From: Maridesulfovibrio ferrireducens
GTDB taxonomy: Bacteria > Desulfobacterota > Desulfovibrionia > Desulfovibrionales > Desulfovibrionaceae
Assembly: GCF_016342405.1 (NCBI RefSeq)
Contig: NZ_JAEINN010000016.1
Location: 1-64,000 of the forward strand
Direction of reading: 5' to 3'
Length of the DNA: 64,000 bases
In this document: positions 43,409 through 52,286 of the stretch, in pieces
Position numbering within the stretch: the first letter of the stretch is position 1
Layout: each line of letters begins with the position of its first letter
Translations under genes and position numbers: made by a program
The notes under the pieces: model-generated
What the model saw: only the letters and a program-made list of their open reading frames with translations
Told to the model about the DNA's origin: nothing
Databases searched by the model: none

Positions 43409-44028
43409 AAAAAATTATTGTTATAGGCGCAGGCGGACACGGTCAGGTTGTAGCGGATGCCCTGCGACTCATGAAAGAAGCCGGGCCTGTTGCTTTTTTG
43501 GATGAAAATCCCGCTTTAATCGGAACAGAAGTGCTTGGAATTCCTGTCCCGGGCGATAATTCATATCTTTCAAAAATAGAACATGACGGAGTTGTTCTTG
43601 CGCTTGGTAATAACGCGCTGCGTAAGCGAATCTTCGAGGAACTTACCGAAGCAGGAGAAAACCTCTTTACGGTGATTCATCCTTCAGCAATAATCTCGCC
43701 ATCCGTTAAAATTGGAGCCGGATGTATGATTCTTGCCGGTGCGGTGATTAATACCGGTGCCGAAATAAAAGAGAATACAATCATTAATACCAACAGCACC
43801 ATTGAACACCATAATATGATCGGACCTCATGCCCACATCGCGCCCGGTTCCACTTTGGGCGGCGAAGTTTCGGTCGGTGAAGAATCAATGGTCGGTATAG
43901 GTGCAACAGTACTTCCACGGGTAATTATTGGTAATAAAGCCATGCTCGGAGCAGGTTCAACAGCTACCCGCAAAATACCCGACGGAGTTACAGCCGCCGG
44001 AATGCCTGCAAAAAGATTAAAATTTTAA
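43405..44028 (+). CDS. pglD: UDP-4-amino-sugar N-acetyltransferase (PglD-like)
   Basis: 207 residues. N-terminal Rossmann-like part (IIVIGAGGHGQVVADAL), then a left-handed beta-helix of hexapeptide repeats (about 90-200: VKIGAGCMILAGAVINTG, TIEHHNMIGPHAHIAPG). The His in EHHN is the usual catalytic base region. PglD acetylates the C4 amine of UDP-bacillosamine precursor with acetyl-CoA. The ATG overlaps the PglC-like gene's stop. pglE follows after 134 bases. Confidence 0.9.
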   Translation: MKKIIVIGAGGHGQVVADALRLMKEAGPVAFLDENPALIGTEVLGIPVPGDNSYLSKIEHDGVVLALGNNALRKRIFEELTEAGENLFTVIHPSAIISPSVKIGAGCMILAGAVINTGAEIKENTIINTNSTIEHHNMIGPHAHIAPGSTLGGEVSVGEESMVGIGATVLPRVIIGNKAMLGAGSTATRKIPDGVTAAGMPAKRLKF

Positions 44029-44162
44029 TAAAAAAACAAACATATTTAAACAATCATTACAGTTGGTTTTAACACATTAATCCTAGACTGTACTTAAGCT
44101 CTGAATTATAATATCAGACCCGTTGTTGACTATAATTTTCATATAAAAAGGAAGCTTGAACA

Positions 44163-45302
44163 TTGTCCGCAAGCAATAAAGATCGCATATATCTTTCTCC
44201 ACCCCACATGGGCGGGACCGAACAAGACTTCGTAAAACAGGCCTTTGACAGCAATTTCATCGCCCCTCTCGGACCGCAGGTTAACGGGTTTGAGCAGGAT
44301 TTTTCCAAGATGTCAGGACTTGCGCATTGTGCTGCTCTTTCCAGCGGAACTGCAGCCCTGCACCTTGCGCTCAGAATTCTGGGAGTCGAAAAAGACGATG
44401 TGGTTCTTGCTTCTTCGCTGACTTTTATCGGAAGCGTTACTCCGGTAAAATTTCTCGGTGCAGAACCGTGTTTTATTGATTCGGATTACAAATCATGGAA
44501 CATGGACCCTGACCTTTTAGCTCAAGCCGTTGATTATTATATTTCTATAGGTAAAAAACCCAAAGTGGTAATACCTACCGACCTTTATGGACAATGCGCT
44601 GACTATGACCGCATTCTGGAAATTTTGAAACCGCATGGTATTCCACTGGTTGTAGACGCTGCAGAATCTGTTGGTGCGATGTATAAAGGCGAACATGCCG
44701 GAAAACATGCGCTTATGGCTGCTTATTCCTTTAATGGCAATAAGATTATCACAACTTCCGGCGGCGGCTTGCTCGCCTCTGATAATAAAGAATACATTGA
44801 CCGTGCCCGCTGGCTTTCTCAGCAGGCAAAAGAGCCTCTGCCTCACTATGAGCATAAAGAACTCGGCTATAACTACCGTATGAGCAACGTTGTGGCGGCA
44901 ATTGGACGAGGTCAACTTGAAGTGCTTAAAGACAGAGTTGAACGCAAACGTGAAGTTTTTGATTACTATAAAAAAGCTCTCGAAGACTGTCCCGGAATAT
45001 CATTTATGCCGGAAGCTGATTACGGCAAATGCAACCGCTGGCTGACAGTAATGCTAATTGACGAAAACAAATTCGGCGCAAGCCCGGACCAGATTCGCAT
45101 AGCTCTTGAAAAAGAAAATATAGAATCCCGCCCAGTCTGGAAGCCCATGCACATGCAGCCTTTGTTTAAAGATTGCAAATTTTTCGGCGGAAAAGTTAGC
45201 GAAGACTTATTTACGCGGGGCCTCTGTCTGCCTTCCGGCACAGCTATGAGCAAAACCGATCTGGACAGAACAGTTGAAAGCATAAAGATTTGCAGGAAAT
45301 AA
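44163..45302 (+). CDS. pglE: UDP-4-keto-sugar aminotransferase (PglE-like)
   Basis: 379-residue DegT-family PLP aminotransferase, beginning with a TTG at 44163 behind AAGGAAG. The front IYLSPPHMGGTEQDFVKQAF closely fits the PglE/LegC type. VVDAAESVGAMYKG and SFNGNKIITTSGGG (PLP Lys) are present. It would aminate the C4 keto sugar made by PglF. A 134-base gap upstream may hold an internal promoter; pglF follows in 3 bases. Confidence 0.9.
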   Translation: MSASNKDRIYLSPPHMGGTEQDFVKQAFDSNFIAPLGPQVNGFEQDFSKMSGLAHCAALSSGTAALHLALRILGVEKDDVVLASSLTFIGSVTPVKFLGAEPCFIDSDYKSWNMDPDLLAQAVDYYISIGKKPKVVIPTDLYGQCADYDRILEILKPHGIPLVVDAAESVGAMYKGEHAGKHALMAAYSFNGNKIITTSGGGLLASDNKEYIDRARWLSQQAKEPLPHYEHKELGYNYRMSNVVAAIGRGQLEVLKDRVERKREVFDYYKKALEDCPGISFMPEADYGKCNRWLTVMLIDENKFGASPDQIRIALEKENIESRPVWKPMHMQPLFKDCKFFGGKVSEDLFTRGLCLPSGTAMSKTDLDRTVESIKICRK

Positions 45303-45305
45303 AGA

Positions 45306-47177
45306 ATGATCAACAACCTGCGTAATGCTAATTTTTACATGATGGTCATTCTGGACCTTTGTATTTTCGCTGTTTCTTTTTATGCTGCATACCTTTTCCG
45401 TTTTGATTTCAATCTTCCCGAGTATGCAACTATTCAGCTTTTAGATCTTTTAAAATACACCGTTATAATTAAATTTTCTGTATTTTTAGGACTTGGATTA
45501 TACAGAGGAATGTGGCGTTATACAGGACTGCGTGATCTCTGGCATATTCTTGAAGCAACATTCCTTCAATCACTTATCCTGGTTACGCTGGTTCTTTATA
45601 AATTCGGCTTCGACGGATTTTCCCGCGGAGTTTTCATAATAGACTGGATGCTTACGATTTTTATGGTCGGAGGTGTAAGAGTTCTCATCAGAGCTTTTTA
45701 TTCCTACCATGAAGGCAATTCATTACAATTCACTCCAGCTTCGTGCCCAGCAGACGGACATAACGCCCTCATTATCGGAGCAGGACGGGCCGGAGAAAAA
45801 GTCGCCCGTGAAATAATGGGAAGTGGACAGCTACGATTCACTCCAATCGGTTTTATTGATAATGATCGCAACAAACGCGGTAGAACAATCCACGGCATTC
45901 CTGTACTGGGCGGACTTGAAGATCTTCCTGTTATTATTGAAAACAGATGCGTTAACAACATTCTTATAGCTGTTGCCGAAGCTTCCGGTTCCCAGATGCG
46001 CAGCATCATTGAAGCCTGTAAAACCACGGGACTCCCCTACAAAATACTGCCCGGTATGGATGAGATTATTAACGGAAAAGTAGGCATCAAAGCTTTGCGC
46101 GATGTCAGCTATCAAGATCTCCTGGGCAGATCCCAGGTTCAGCTCGATACCACCCGTATCAGTCAGTATATTTCCGGAAAAACTGTTCTTGTAACAGGAT
46201 GCGGAGGCTCAATAGGCTCTGAACTGGTCAGACAGGTGGTGCGCTTTAACCCTGCAAAGCTGATTCTGGTTGATGCAAGTGAAGCCAACCTTTATTCCAT
46301 TCAGATGGAACTGCATCACGAACTTAAATTTAATGATTATGTGACGGTTCTCGGTTCTGTCCAAAACTCAAGCCTGCTTGACCGTACCTTCGGTGAACAT
46401 AAACCGCATACTGTTTTCCACGCAGCAGCTTACAAACATGTCCCCATGGTCGAGCGTAATCCTTGGCAGGCCGTTAATAATAATATTTGCGGCACAAAAA
46501 AGGTCATGACTGCGGCAGATAAACACGGCGTAGACAGATTCGTTATCGTTTCCACAGATAAAGCCGTCAGACCCACAAATATTATGGGCGCATCCAAAAG
46601 AGTAACCGAACTGCTCATGCGTCTTTTCCACAATTCCAAAACAACCTTCATGGCTGTAAGATTCGGAAATGTTGTAGGTTCATCAGGTTCGGTTGTGCCT
46701 CTTTTCCGCAGACAGATTGAAAAAGGCGGACCAGTCACAGTCACTCATCCGAACGTTACCCGCTATTTCATGTCCATATCAGAAGCCGCCCAGCTTATAC
46801 TGCAAGCCGGAGTAATGGCTAAAGGCGGAGAAATTTTCATCCTTGAAATGGGAATGCCTGTTAAAATTGCAGACATGGCCCGCGACTTGATCAAGCTTTC
46901 CGGTAAAGAACCGGACAAAGACATTGAAATTATATTCACAGGACTGCGTGAAGGTGAAAAACTCTATGAAGAGCTTATCACCGAAGGTGAAGATATTGTC
47001 ACCACCGAGCACGAAAAAATAATGGTCCTCAAAGCCGAAGAAAACGATATCGCAGCCTACGCTACGGAACTAAATAATTTGCTGAATCAAATGGCTGAAG
47101 CGGCTCATAATTTTGATGGGGAAAAAGTCCGCGCGATACTTCATGATACTGTTGCTGAGTTTGATGAAGAAGGTTGA
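45306..47177 (+). CDS. pglF: Membrane UDP-GlcNAc 4,6-dehydratase (PglF-like)
   Basis: 623 residues. Four membrane helices in the first 130 residues (MMVILDLCIFAVSFYAAYLF and others), a CoA-binding-like Rossmann domain (ALIIGAGRAGEKVAREI) at about 150-270, and a catalytic SDR domain from about 290 (VLVTGCGGSIGSEL, HAAAYKHVPMVERNP, VSTDKAVRPTNIMGASKR). PglF removes water from UDP-GlcNAc with retention at C5 in the first step to bacillosamine. With PglE and PglD beside it the UDP-diNAcBac set is complete. Confidence 0.94.
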   Translation: MINNLRNANFYMMVILDLCIFAVSFYAAYLFRFDFNLPEYATIQLLDLLKYTVIIKFSVFLGLGLYRGMWRYTGLRDLWHILEATFLQSLILVTLVLYKFGFDGFSRGVFIIDWMLTIFMVGGVRVLIRAFYSYHEGNSLQFTPASCPADGHNALIIGAGRAGEKVAREIMGSGQLRFTPIGFIDNDRNKRGRTIHGIPVLGGLEDLPVIIENRCVNNILIAVAEASGSQMRSIIEACKTTGLPYKILPGMDEIINGKVGIKALRDVSYQDLLGRSQVQLDTTRISQYISGKTVLVTGCGGSIGSELVRQVVRFNPAKLILVDASEANLYSIQMELHHELKFNDYVTVLGSVQNSSLLDRTFGEHKPHTVFHAAAYKHVPMVERNPWQAVNNNICGTKKVMTAADKHGVDRFVIVSTDKAVRPTNIMGASKRVTELLMRLFHNSKTTFMAVRFGNVVGSSGSVVPLFRRQIEKGGPVTVTHPNVTRYFMSISEAAQLILQAGVMAKGGEIFILEMGMPVKIADMARDLIKLSGKEPDKDIEIIFTGLREGEKLYEELITEGEDIVTTEHEKIMVLKAEENDIAAYATELNNLLNQMAEAAHNFDGEKVRAILHDTVAEFDEEG

Positions 47178-47187
47178 AATAATTTAA

Positions 47188-48573
47188 ATGCTATTTAACT
47201 CTCACATATTTATCCTTTTTTTTCTGCCTCTCGTATTTGCATTTTATTTCCTCTTACGAGGTTTCAACTTGCACTTTGCAGGCAAGCTCTTTCTGGTGTG
47301 CGCATCCTTTATTTTCTACGCATGGTGGAAAACAGAATACCTTTTCCTGCTCAGTGGAACCATCATATGGAATTTTATGATGGCTGAAGCCTTGCACCGC
47401 TGGCGTAGTAAATCCATACTTTCACTCGCTGTTTGTGGAAACATTTCTGTACTTGGATACTTTAAATACAAAAATTTCTTTTTTGATAACATCGCCGGAC
47501 TGACAGGAATGCCATCAATAACTGAAAAAGTTATTATCCCACTAGGAGTCAGCTTCTATACATTTCAGCAAATATCCTTTCTGGTAGACACCTATCGCGG
47601 CAAAGCTGATAGATGCAACTTGCTAGATTATACCCTTTTTGTTTCCTTCTTCCCTCAACTTGTCGCCGGACCGATCAGCTATCAACACGAAATTACACCT
47701 CAATTTAACGCCTCTGATGCCGGGAATTTAAATTATAACAATATAGGGCAAGGCTTTTTTCTCTTCAGCATAGGATTATTCAAAAAGATAGTTATTGCTG
47801 ACTCTTTAGCTCCATATGTAGAAAAAGGCTTTGATAATGCCTTAGCATTACCATTCTGGGATTCATGGGCAACAAGTCTTGCATATACCTGTCAACTTTA
47901 TTTTGATTTCAGTGGCTACACAGACATGGCTCTCGGACTGGGATTGCTTTTCAACATAAAACTTCCTAACAATTTTAATTCGCCCTACAAATCAACTAAT
48001 ATACAAGAATTCTGGAGAAAATGGCATATAACTCTTGGTAGATTTGTACGTGACTATATCTATATTCCCTTAGGAGGAAGCCGCAAGGGAAGCTATAGAA
48101 CGCTGGCAAACCTTTTTTCATCATTCCTTTTGATCGGACTTTGGCATGGAGCAGGTTGGAACTTTGTACTATGGGGCGGCTTGCATGGCGGTGCTATTGT
48201 GATTCACAGAATCTGGCAAAATACAGGTGGAAAACTCCCAATTTATGCCGGGTGGATTCTCACCTTCCTGTATGTCAACGCATGTTGGGTACTGTTTAGA
48301 GCCACAACTACTTATGATGCAATAAAAATATTCAAAGGAATGATGGGCATGGTCAATGTTGGCTTTTCTACAGCCCTTACCCTTACAGATGATTTTATAC
48401 TGCTTGGAGCATGTATGGGACTTATCGCCTTCACAGCTCTATTCAAGAACTCTGTTGAAATCTCCCACGAAATGAAATTTTCTTTCAAAGAATCAGCATT
48501 AACGTTAACCTTCTTTGTGATTTCCTTCATAAAACTATACTCTTACCAAACCTTTCTCTACTTCGATTTTTAA
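47188..48573 (+). CDS. MBOAT-family membrane O-acyltransferase
   Basis: 461 residues with about 11 membrane segments. MBOAT marks are GVSFYTFQQISFLVDTYRG, FFPQLVAGPI, FDFSGYTDMALGLG, WRKWHITLGRFVRDYIYIP and the catalytic His in LWHGAGWNFVLWGG. AlgI-like members pass acetyl groups through the inner membrane to a periplasmic acceptor enzyme. The SGNH-type gene directly downstream (1 base) is the expected partner. Likely O-acylates the surface glycan of this locus. Confidence 0.93.
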   Translation: MLFNSHIFILFFLPLVFAFYFLLRGFNLHFAGKLFLVCASFIFYAWWKTEYLFLLSGTIIWNFMMAEALHRWRSKSILSLAVCGNISVLGYFKYKNFFFDNIAGLTGMPSITEKVIIPLGVSFYTFQQISFLVDTYRGKADRCNLLDYTLFVSFFPQLVAGPISYQHEITPQFNASDAGNLNYNNIGQGFFLFSIGLFKKIVIADSLAPYVEKGFDNALALPFWDSWATSLAYTCQLYFDFSGYTDMALGLGLLFNIKLPNNFNSPYKSTNIQEFWRKWHITLGRFVRDYIYIPLGGSRKGSYRTLANLFSSFLLIGLWHGAGWNFVLWGGLHGGAIVIHRIWQNTGGKLPIYAGWILTFLYVNACWVLFRATTTYDAIKIFKGMMGMVNVGFSTALTLTDDFILLGACMGLIAFTALFKNSVEISHEMKFSFKESALTLTFFVISFIKLYSYQTFLYFDF

Positions 48574-48574
48574 T

Positions 48575-50479
48575 ATGTCTGAACGCAAATGGACCATACG
48601 GACTCTTTCGATACTTACCGCGCTGGTAATAGGTTTGATCGTCACTGTTAACTTTATTATAGACCCTTACGGAGAGTTTCGCTTAATCGAGGGAGATTAC
48701 AACAAACTGAAACTTAAGGCTGAAAAAACAACCGCATTACAAGTCTCCTCGAAACTCTATGACGGAAAATATGCACTTGTGTTTGGCAGCAGCAGAACAA
48801 TGCTTCTATCCTCTGAGATTATGGGTGAACCAGTCTTAAATTTTAGTACCTCCCTATATAATAACCCTGGAGACATTCTTGCTCTCCTCGAAATGCTCAA
48901 TAAAAAACAACTTGCCAACATTACCCATATCTATTTTTTAGTGGACATTAACGGATTTCATTATACAAGTGCAGCCCCTGAAATGCTCAATAAAGGGACC
49001 TTACTACTCGAAACACTTAAAAACCTTGGGCCTAAAAAGATTGAAGAAGCCTGGAACTGCCTTACTGCAAACAACCAAAAACTCAGTGAATCCAACTATC
49101 CTAACTACATAGATTCATATGGAACGTTGCATAAACAAGAAACCCCTTACAAAACAAGGCAACCTCATTTTTCAAGCCACGTTGTAACCCCGTACTTTTT
49201 AAATTCACTGAAAAAAATAAATTCCTTCAGCGCTAATCACGCTATTGAAACAACCTTTTTCACAACACCTTGGCAACAACCTTTTATATCATCGTTGCAA
49301 ACCAAAGTTACGTCGATTTTAAACAATGCGGCAATTGCATGTGGAGGGTTGTTAAATTTTCAGTTGCACCCAGAATTTATTGGTAAAACCTCACTTTTTT
49401 ATGATCCGTCTCATTTAAATACTTCCGGGTTAAAACTTTTTGTAAAACTTTTACGATCATCACAGACAGAAAAAGTATCCATTGAAAATAGCAACAAGAT
49501 CAACCCGGCAAACTATAAAACAATAACCTCGGCCGATCTTTTAGACATAATCAACAATTGGAATAAAGACTTAGATACAGATTCGTTTATTCAAGCAATT
49601 TGTGAAACACACCGAAATGACTTAATAATTTTATTATATGAAAATATCGAAAAGTTAGGACAAACCAAATTGCTATTTACCGGTAAATCAATTCTCTATG
49701 CAAAACCAGAAAGGATAAAACCGATCTTAGAAAAAAATGGTATGATTCATCACCAATATTTTAAAGAAATATCACTACAAGATGCAATCATGTCCGGCAA
49801 TATCAACATGATCAAAAGTGCAATCCTTCTGGGAGCGGACGTCAACTCCATAAATACCTATGGAGCATCTCCACTGTTCGTTGCGGCAGTTTTTTCTCCA
49901 AATTCAGAAATTATCAAAATACTTCTAAAAACCGGTGCCGACCCTTTTTTTATTCCTAAAACAGCAAGCTCTGGATATTATTTAAATCAGTCTGTGTTCA
50001 CTCTTGCTTTAAAACAAAAAAACCAAATACTTTTAAATTTTCTTACAAGTCAATTTCCTAACCACCCTCTCTCTAGACATGCGATCCTACTAGCAGAGCT
50101 GAATAAACACCCAGACAATGCTCTCGCATTCAAGGAAGCGGCGGCTCTCAACCGGAAATACTATAACTCCAGCAATCCTCTAATGCAGAGACTTCACTTA
50201 AATAGAACGGACATAGAAAAAGTATCCACATCAAACAACGTAACTACTCTCAAATTTGGAACGACAGAATTAGTTTTAACACCGCGAGAAGCATATCTTT
50301 ATGAACACATAAATGTTCTGAACAACGTTTACGAATTAATTGAAGAAACAACTAAATTTCAAGCAAATAAACTCTCTTTTCAAGGCACTCGCGAACAACA
50401 TTTTCAAGCTATATTTCAAGATATAGGTCGTTTAGTTGGTAATCTGAACCAGCACAACGCTATTTGGATTCTTGACTAA
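48575..50479 (+). CDS. SGNH/DltD-like acyl-transfer partner fused to ankyrin repeats
   Basis: 634 residues. Membrane anchor at about 10-28 (LSILTALVIGLIVTVNFII). SGNH-like domain: block I FGSSRTM with Ser72/73 and the C-terminal block YDPSHLNTSG with Asp277 and His280, as in AlgX/AlgJ/DltD partners of MBOAT proteins. From about 395 an ankyrin region follows: LQDAIMSGNINMIKSAILLG, ADVNSINTYGASPLFVAAVF, IIKILLKTGADPFF. The last 130 residues (YNSSNPLMQRLHLNRT onwards) match nothing I know. The gene is clearly AT-richer than its neighbours. With the anchor in the inner membrane, both catalytic and ankyrin parts would face the periplasm. Confidence 0.8.
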   Translation: MSERKWTIRTLSILTALVIGLIVTVNFIIDPYGEFRLIEGDYNKLKLKAEKTTALQVSSKLYDGKYALVFGSSRTMLLSSEIMGEPVLNFSTSLYNNPGDILALLEMLNKKQLANITHIYFLVDINGFHYTSAAPEMLNKGTLLLETLKNLGPKKIEEAWNCLTANNQKLSESNYPNYIDSYGTLHKQETPYKTRQPHFSSHVVTPYFLNSLKKINSFSANHAIETTFFTTPWQQPFISSLQTKVTSILNNAAIACGGLLNFQLHPEFIGKTSLFYDPSHLNTSGLKLFVKLLRSSQTEKVSIENSNKINPANYKTITSADLLDIINNWNKDLDTDSFIQAICETHRNDLIILLYENIEKLGQTKLLFTGKSILYAKPERIKPILEKNGMIHHQYFKEISLQDAIMSGNINMIKSAILLGADVNSINTYGASPLFVAAVFSPNSEIIKILLKTGADPFFIPKTASSGYYLNQSVFTLALKQKNQILLNFLTSQFPNHPLSRHAILLAELNKHPDNALAFKEAAALNRKYYNSSNPLMQRLHLNRTDIEKVSTSNNVTTLKFGTTELVLTPREAYLYEHINVLNNVYELIEETTKFQANKLSFQGTREQHFQAIFQDIGRLVGNLNQHNAIWILD

Positions 50480-50550
50480 TCATCAATACCGTCAAGAAAA
50501 GCCCCTCTAATATTGACAGTTCGTTCAGAATAACCTAACAAACTAGCATC

Positions 50551-51078
50551 ATGTTAAAGCAACTATTTACATCAAAAACCAGAATCAAACTTCTGCTTAA
50601 GTTATTCCTCAATCCGGGAGTCTCCTCCTACTTGCGTGAATTAGCTGCCGAATTTGATGTTTCTCCCAACGCAATGAAGGAAGAACTGGACGGCTTAAGT
50701 GACGCAGGATACCTGAACAAGAAAAAAGAAGGGCGTTACATATTCTACAACGCCAACTCCTCTCACCCCTTCTTTCCAGAAATCAGTTCAATAGTCCGCA
50801 AATATATCGGAATCGACCAGATCCTCGAATACATACTCTCCACTATCGGAGATGTTGATTCAGTCTATGTTCTTGACGACTACGCCAAAGGCATTGACTC
50901 CGGGCTGATTGACGTCCTCATTATCGGCGACGACATCGACTCGGACAGAATTGTTGATCTTTGCGCCAAAGCGGAAGAAGCAATTCAACGTAAAATCAGA
51001 TTCATGGTCCTCGGCACAGAAGAATTTACAACAACTAGTAATATTTATTTAAAACGGCCTAATTGGAAGGTTGTCTAA
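50551..51078 (+). CDS. Winged-helix regulator with degenerate nucleotidyltransferase-like domain
   Basis: 175 residues. N-terminal winged helix at about 5-75 (TSKTRIKLLLKLFLNPG, YLRELAAEFDVSPNAMKEEL, YLNKKKEGRYIFYNAN). The back half (about 95-160) follows the MNT nucleotidyltransferase plan, VYVLDDYAKGIDSGLIDVLIIG, but where active enzymes have GSxARG and a DxD pair it has DYAKG and IDV, so it seems inactive. It sits inside the glycan locus, with a gap of about 70 bases before it and WbpE-like gene 43 bases after. It may control this locus. Similar proteins occur in other polysaccharide clusters. Confidence 0.77.
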   Translation: MLKQLFTSKTRIKLLLKLFLNPGVSSYLRELAAEFDVSPNAMKEELDGLSDAGYLNKKKEGRYIFYNANSSHPFFPEISSIVRKYIGIDQILEYILSTIGDVDSVYVLDDYAKGIDSGLIDVLIIGDDIDSDRIVDLCAKAEEAIQRKIRFMVLGTEEFTTTSNIYLKRPNWKVV

Positions 51079-51121
51079 ATATCTATGATAAGAATCTGCT
51101 TAAAAATGGAGAATTAATCTC

Positions 51122-52279
51122 ATGAATATTCCTTTTATCGATCTAAAAAAACAATATTCGCGTATTGAAAAACAAGTCCGTAGCAACATGGACGCCGTTA
51201 TGGAACATGGCGCCTACATTATGGGTCCCGAAATTCCAGCTCTTGAAAAAAAACTCGCTGAATACTGCGGAGCAAAACACGGACTGGGGTGCGCATCAGG
51301 AACTGATGCACTGACTCTTGCGCTCATGGCTCTCGATGTAAAACCAGGCGACGCTGTGTTCACCACCCCCTTCACTTTTTTTGCAACAGCTGAAGCTATC
51401 GCTCTTCTAGGTGCAACTCCGGTATACGTAGACATTGACCCCGTAACTTTCAACATCGACCCTGCAAAGCTCGAAAAAACTATCGAAGCTCTCAAGGGAA
51501 GCGACAACGGCTATCCTCTTCCTAAGGTAAAAGGACTCACTGCCAGAGGCATTATCAGCGTAGGAATTTTCGGACTGCCTGCTGATTACGATGCAATTAA
51601 AGCAATCGCTGACAAGCATGACCTTTTCATTATTGAAGATGGAGCTCAGAGCTTCGGCGGAGAGTATAAGGGCAGAAAATCGGGTACGTTCGGTGATATT
51701 TCCTGCACATCTTTCTTTCCAGCCAAGCCTCTCGGTTGTTACGGAGACGGTGGCATGTGTTTCACTGATGATGACAAACTGATCGAACGTCTGCGCTCAC
51801 ACCGTGTACACGGACAGGGCCCAGACAAGTATGACAATATCTGCCTCGGCATCACCGGTAGACTGGACACTCTTCAAGCTGCCGCTCTCCATGCTAAATT
51901 TGATATTTTCCCCGAAGAAGTTGAATTGCGCGACAAAGTTGCTGCAACTTACGCTGAGCTTCTGAAAGATATCGAAGGGCTGACTCCTCCAAGCACTCCC
52001 GAAGGTGACCTTTCCGTATGGGCGCAGTATTGCCCGCTTGCAAAAGACAGCGCACACCGCGACAGGATTCAGGCTGCACTTAAAGAAAAAGGTGTTCCTT
52101 CTCCTATCTATTATCCTATTCCGCTGCACCTACAAACCGCATTCAAAGAACTCGGCTATAAAGCTGGCGATTGTCCGATAAGTGAAGACACTGCAAAACG
52201 CATTTTTGCAATCCCCATGCACCCCTACCTCGAAAGGGACGCACAGGAATACATCGCAGACGCCATTAAAAACGCTTAA
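51122..52279 (+). CDS. DegT-family sugar aminotransferase (WbpE-like)
   Basis: 385 residues. Opens IPFIDLKKQYSRIEKQV like WbpE, which aminates UDP-3-keto-GlcNAcA. IEDGAQSFGGEYKG and the PLP-binding FFPAKPLGCYGDGG are present (Lys in PAKPLG). If WbpE-like it needs WbpA/WbpB dehydrogenases, not found in this window. Follows the wHTH gene and is followed after 8 bases by a glycosyltransferase. Other DegT substrates remain possible. Confidence 0.88.
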   Translation: MNIPFIDLKKQYSRIEKQVRSNMDAVMEHGAYIMGPEIPALEKKLAEYCGAKHGLGCASGTDALTLALMALDVKPGDAVFTTPFTFFATAEAIALLGATPVYVDIDPVTFNIDPAKLEKTIEALKGSDNGYPLPKVKGLTARGIISVGIFGLPADYDAIKAIADKHDLFIIEDGAQSFGGEYKGRKSGTFGDISCTSFFPAKPLGCYGDGGMCFTDDDKLIERLRSHRVHGQGPDKYDNICLGITGRLDTLQAAALHAKFDIFPEEVELRDKVAATYAELLKDIEGLTPPSTPEGDLSVWAQYCPLAKDSAHRDRIQAALKEKGVPSPIYYPIPLHLQTAFKELGYKAGDCPISEDTAKRIFAIPMHPYLERDAQEYIADAIKNA

Positions 52280-52286
52280 TAAAAGA

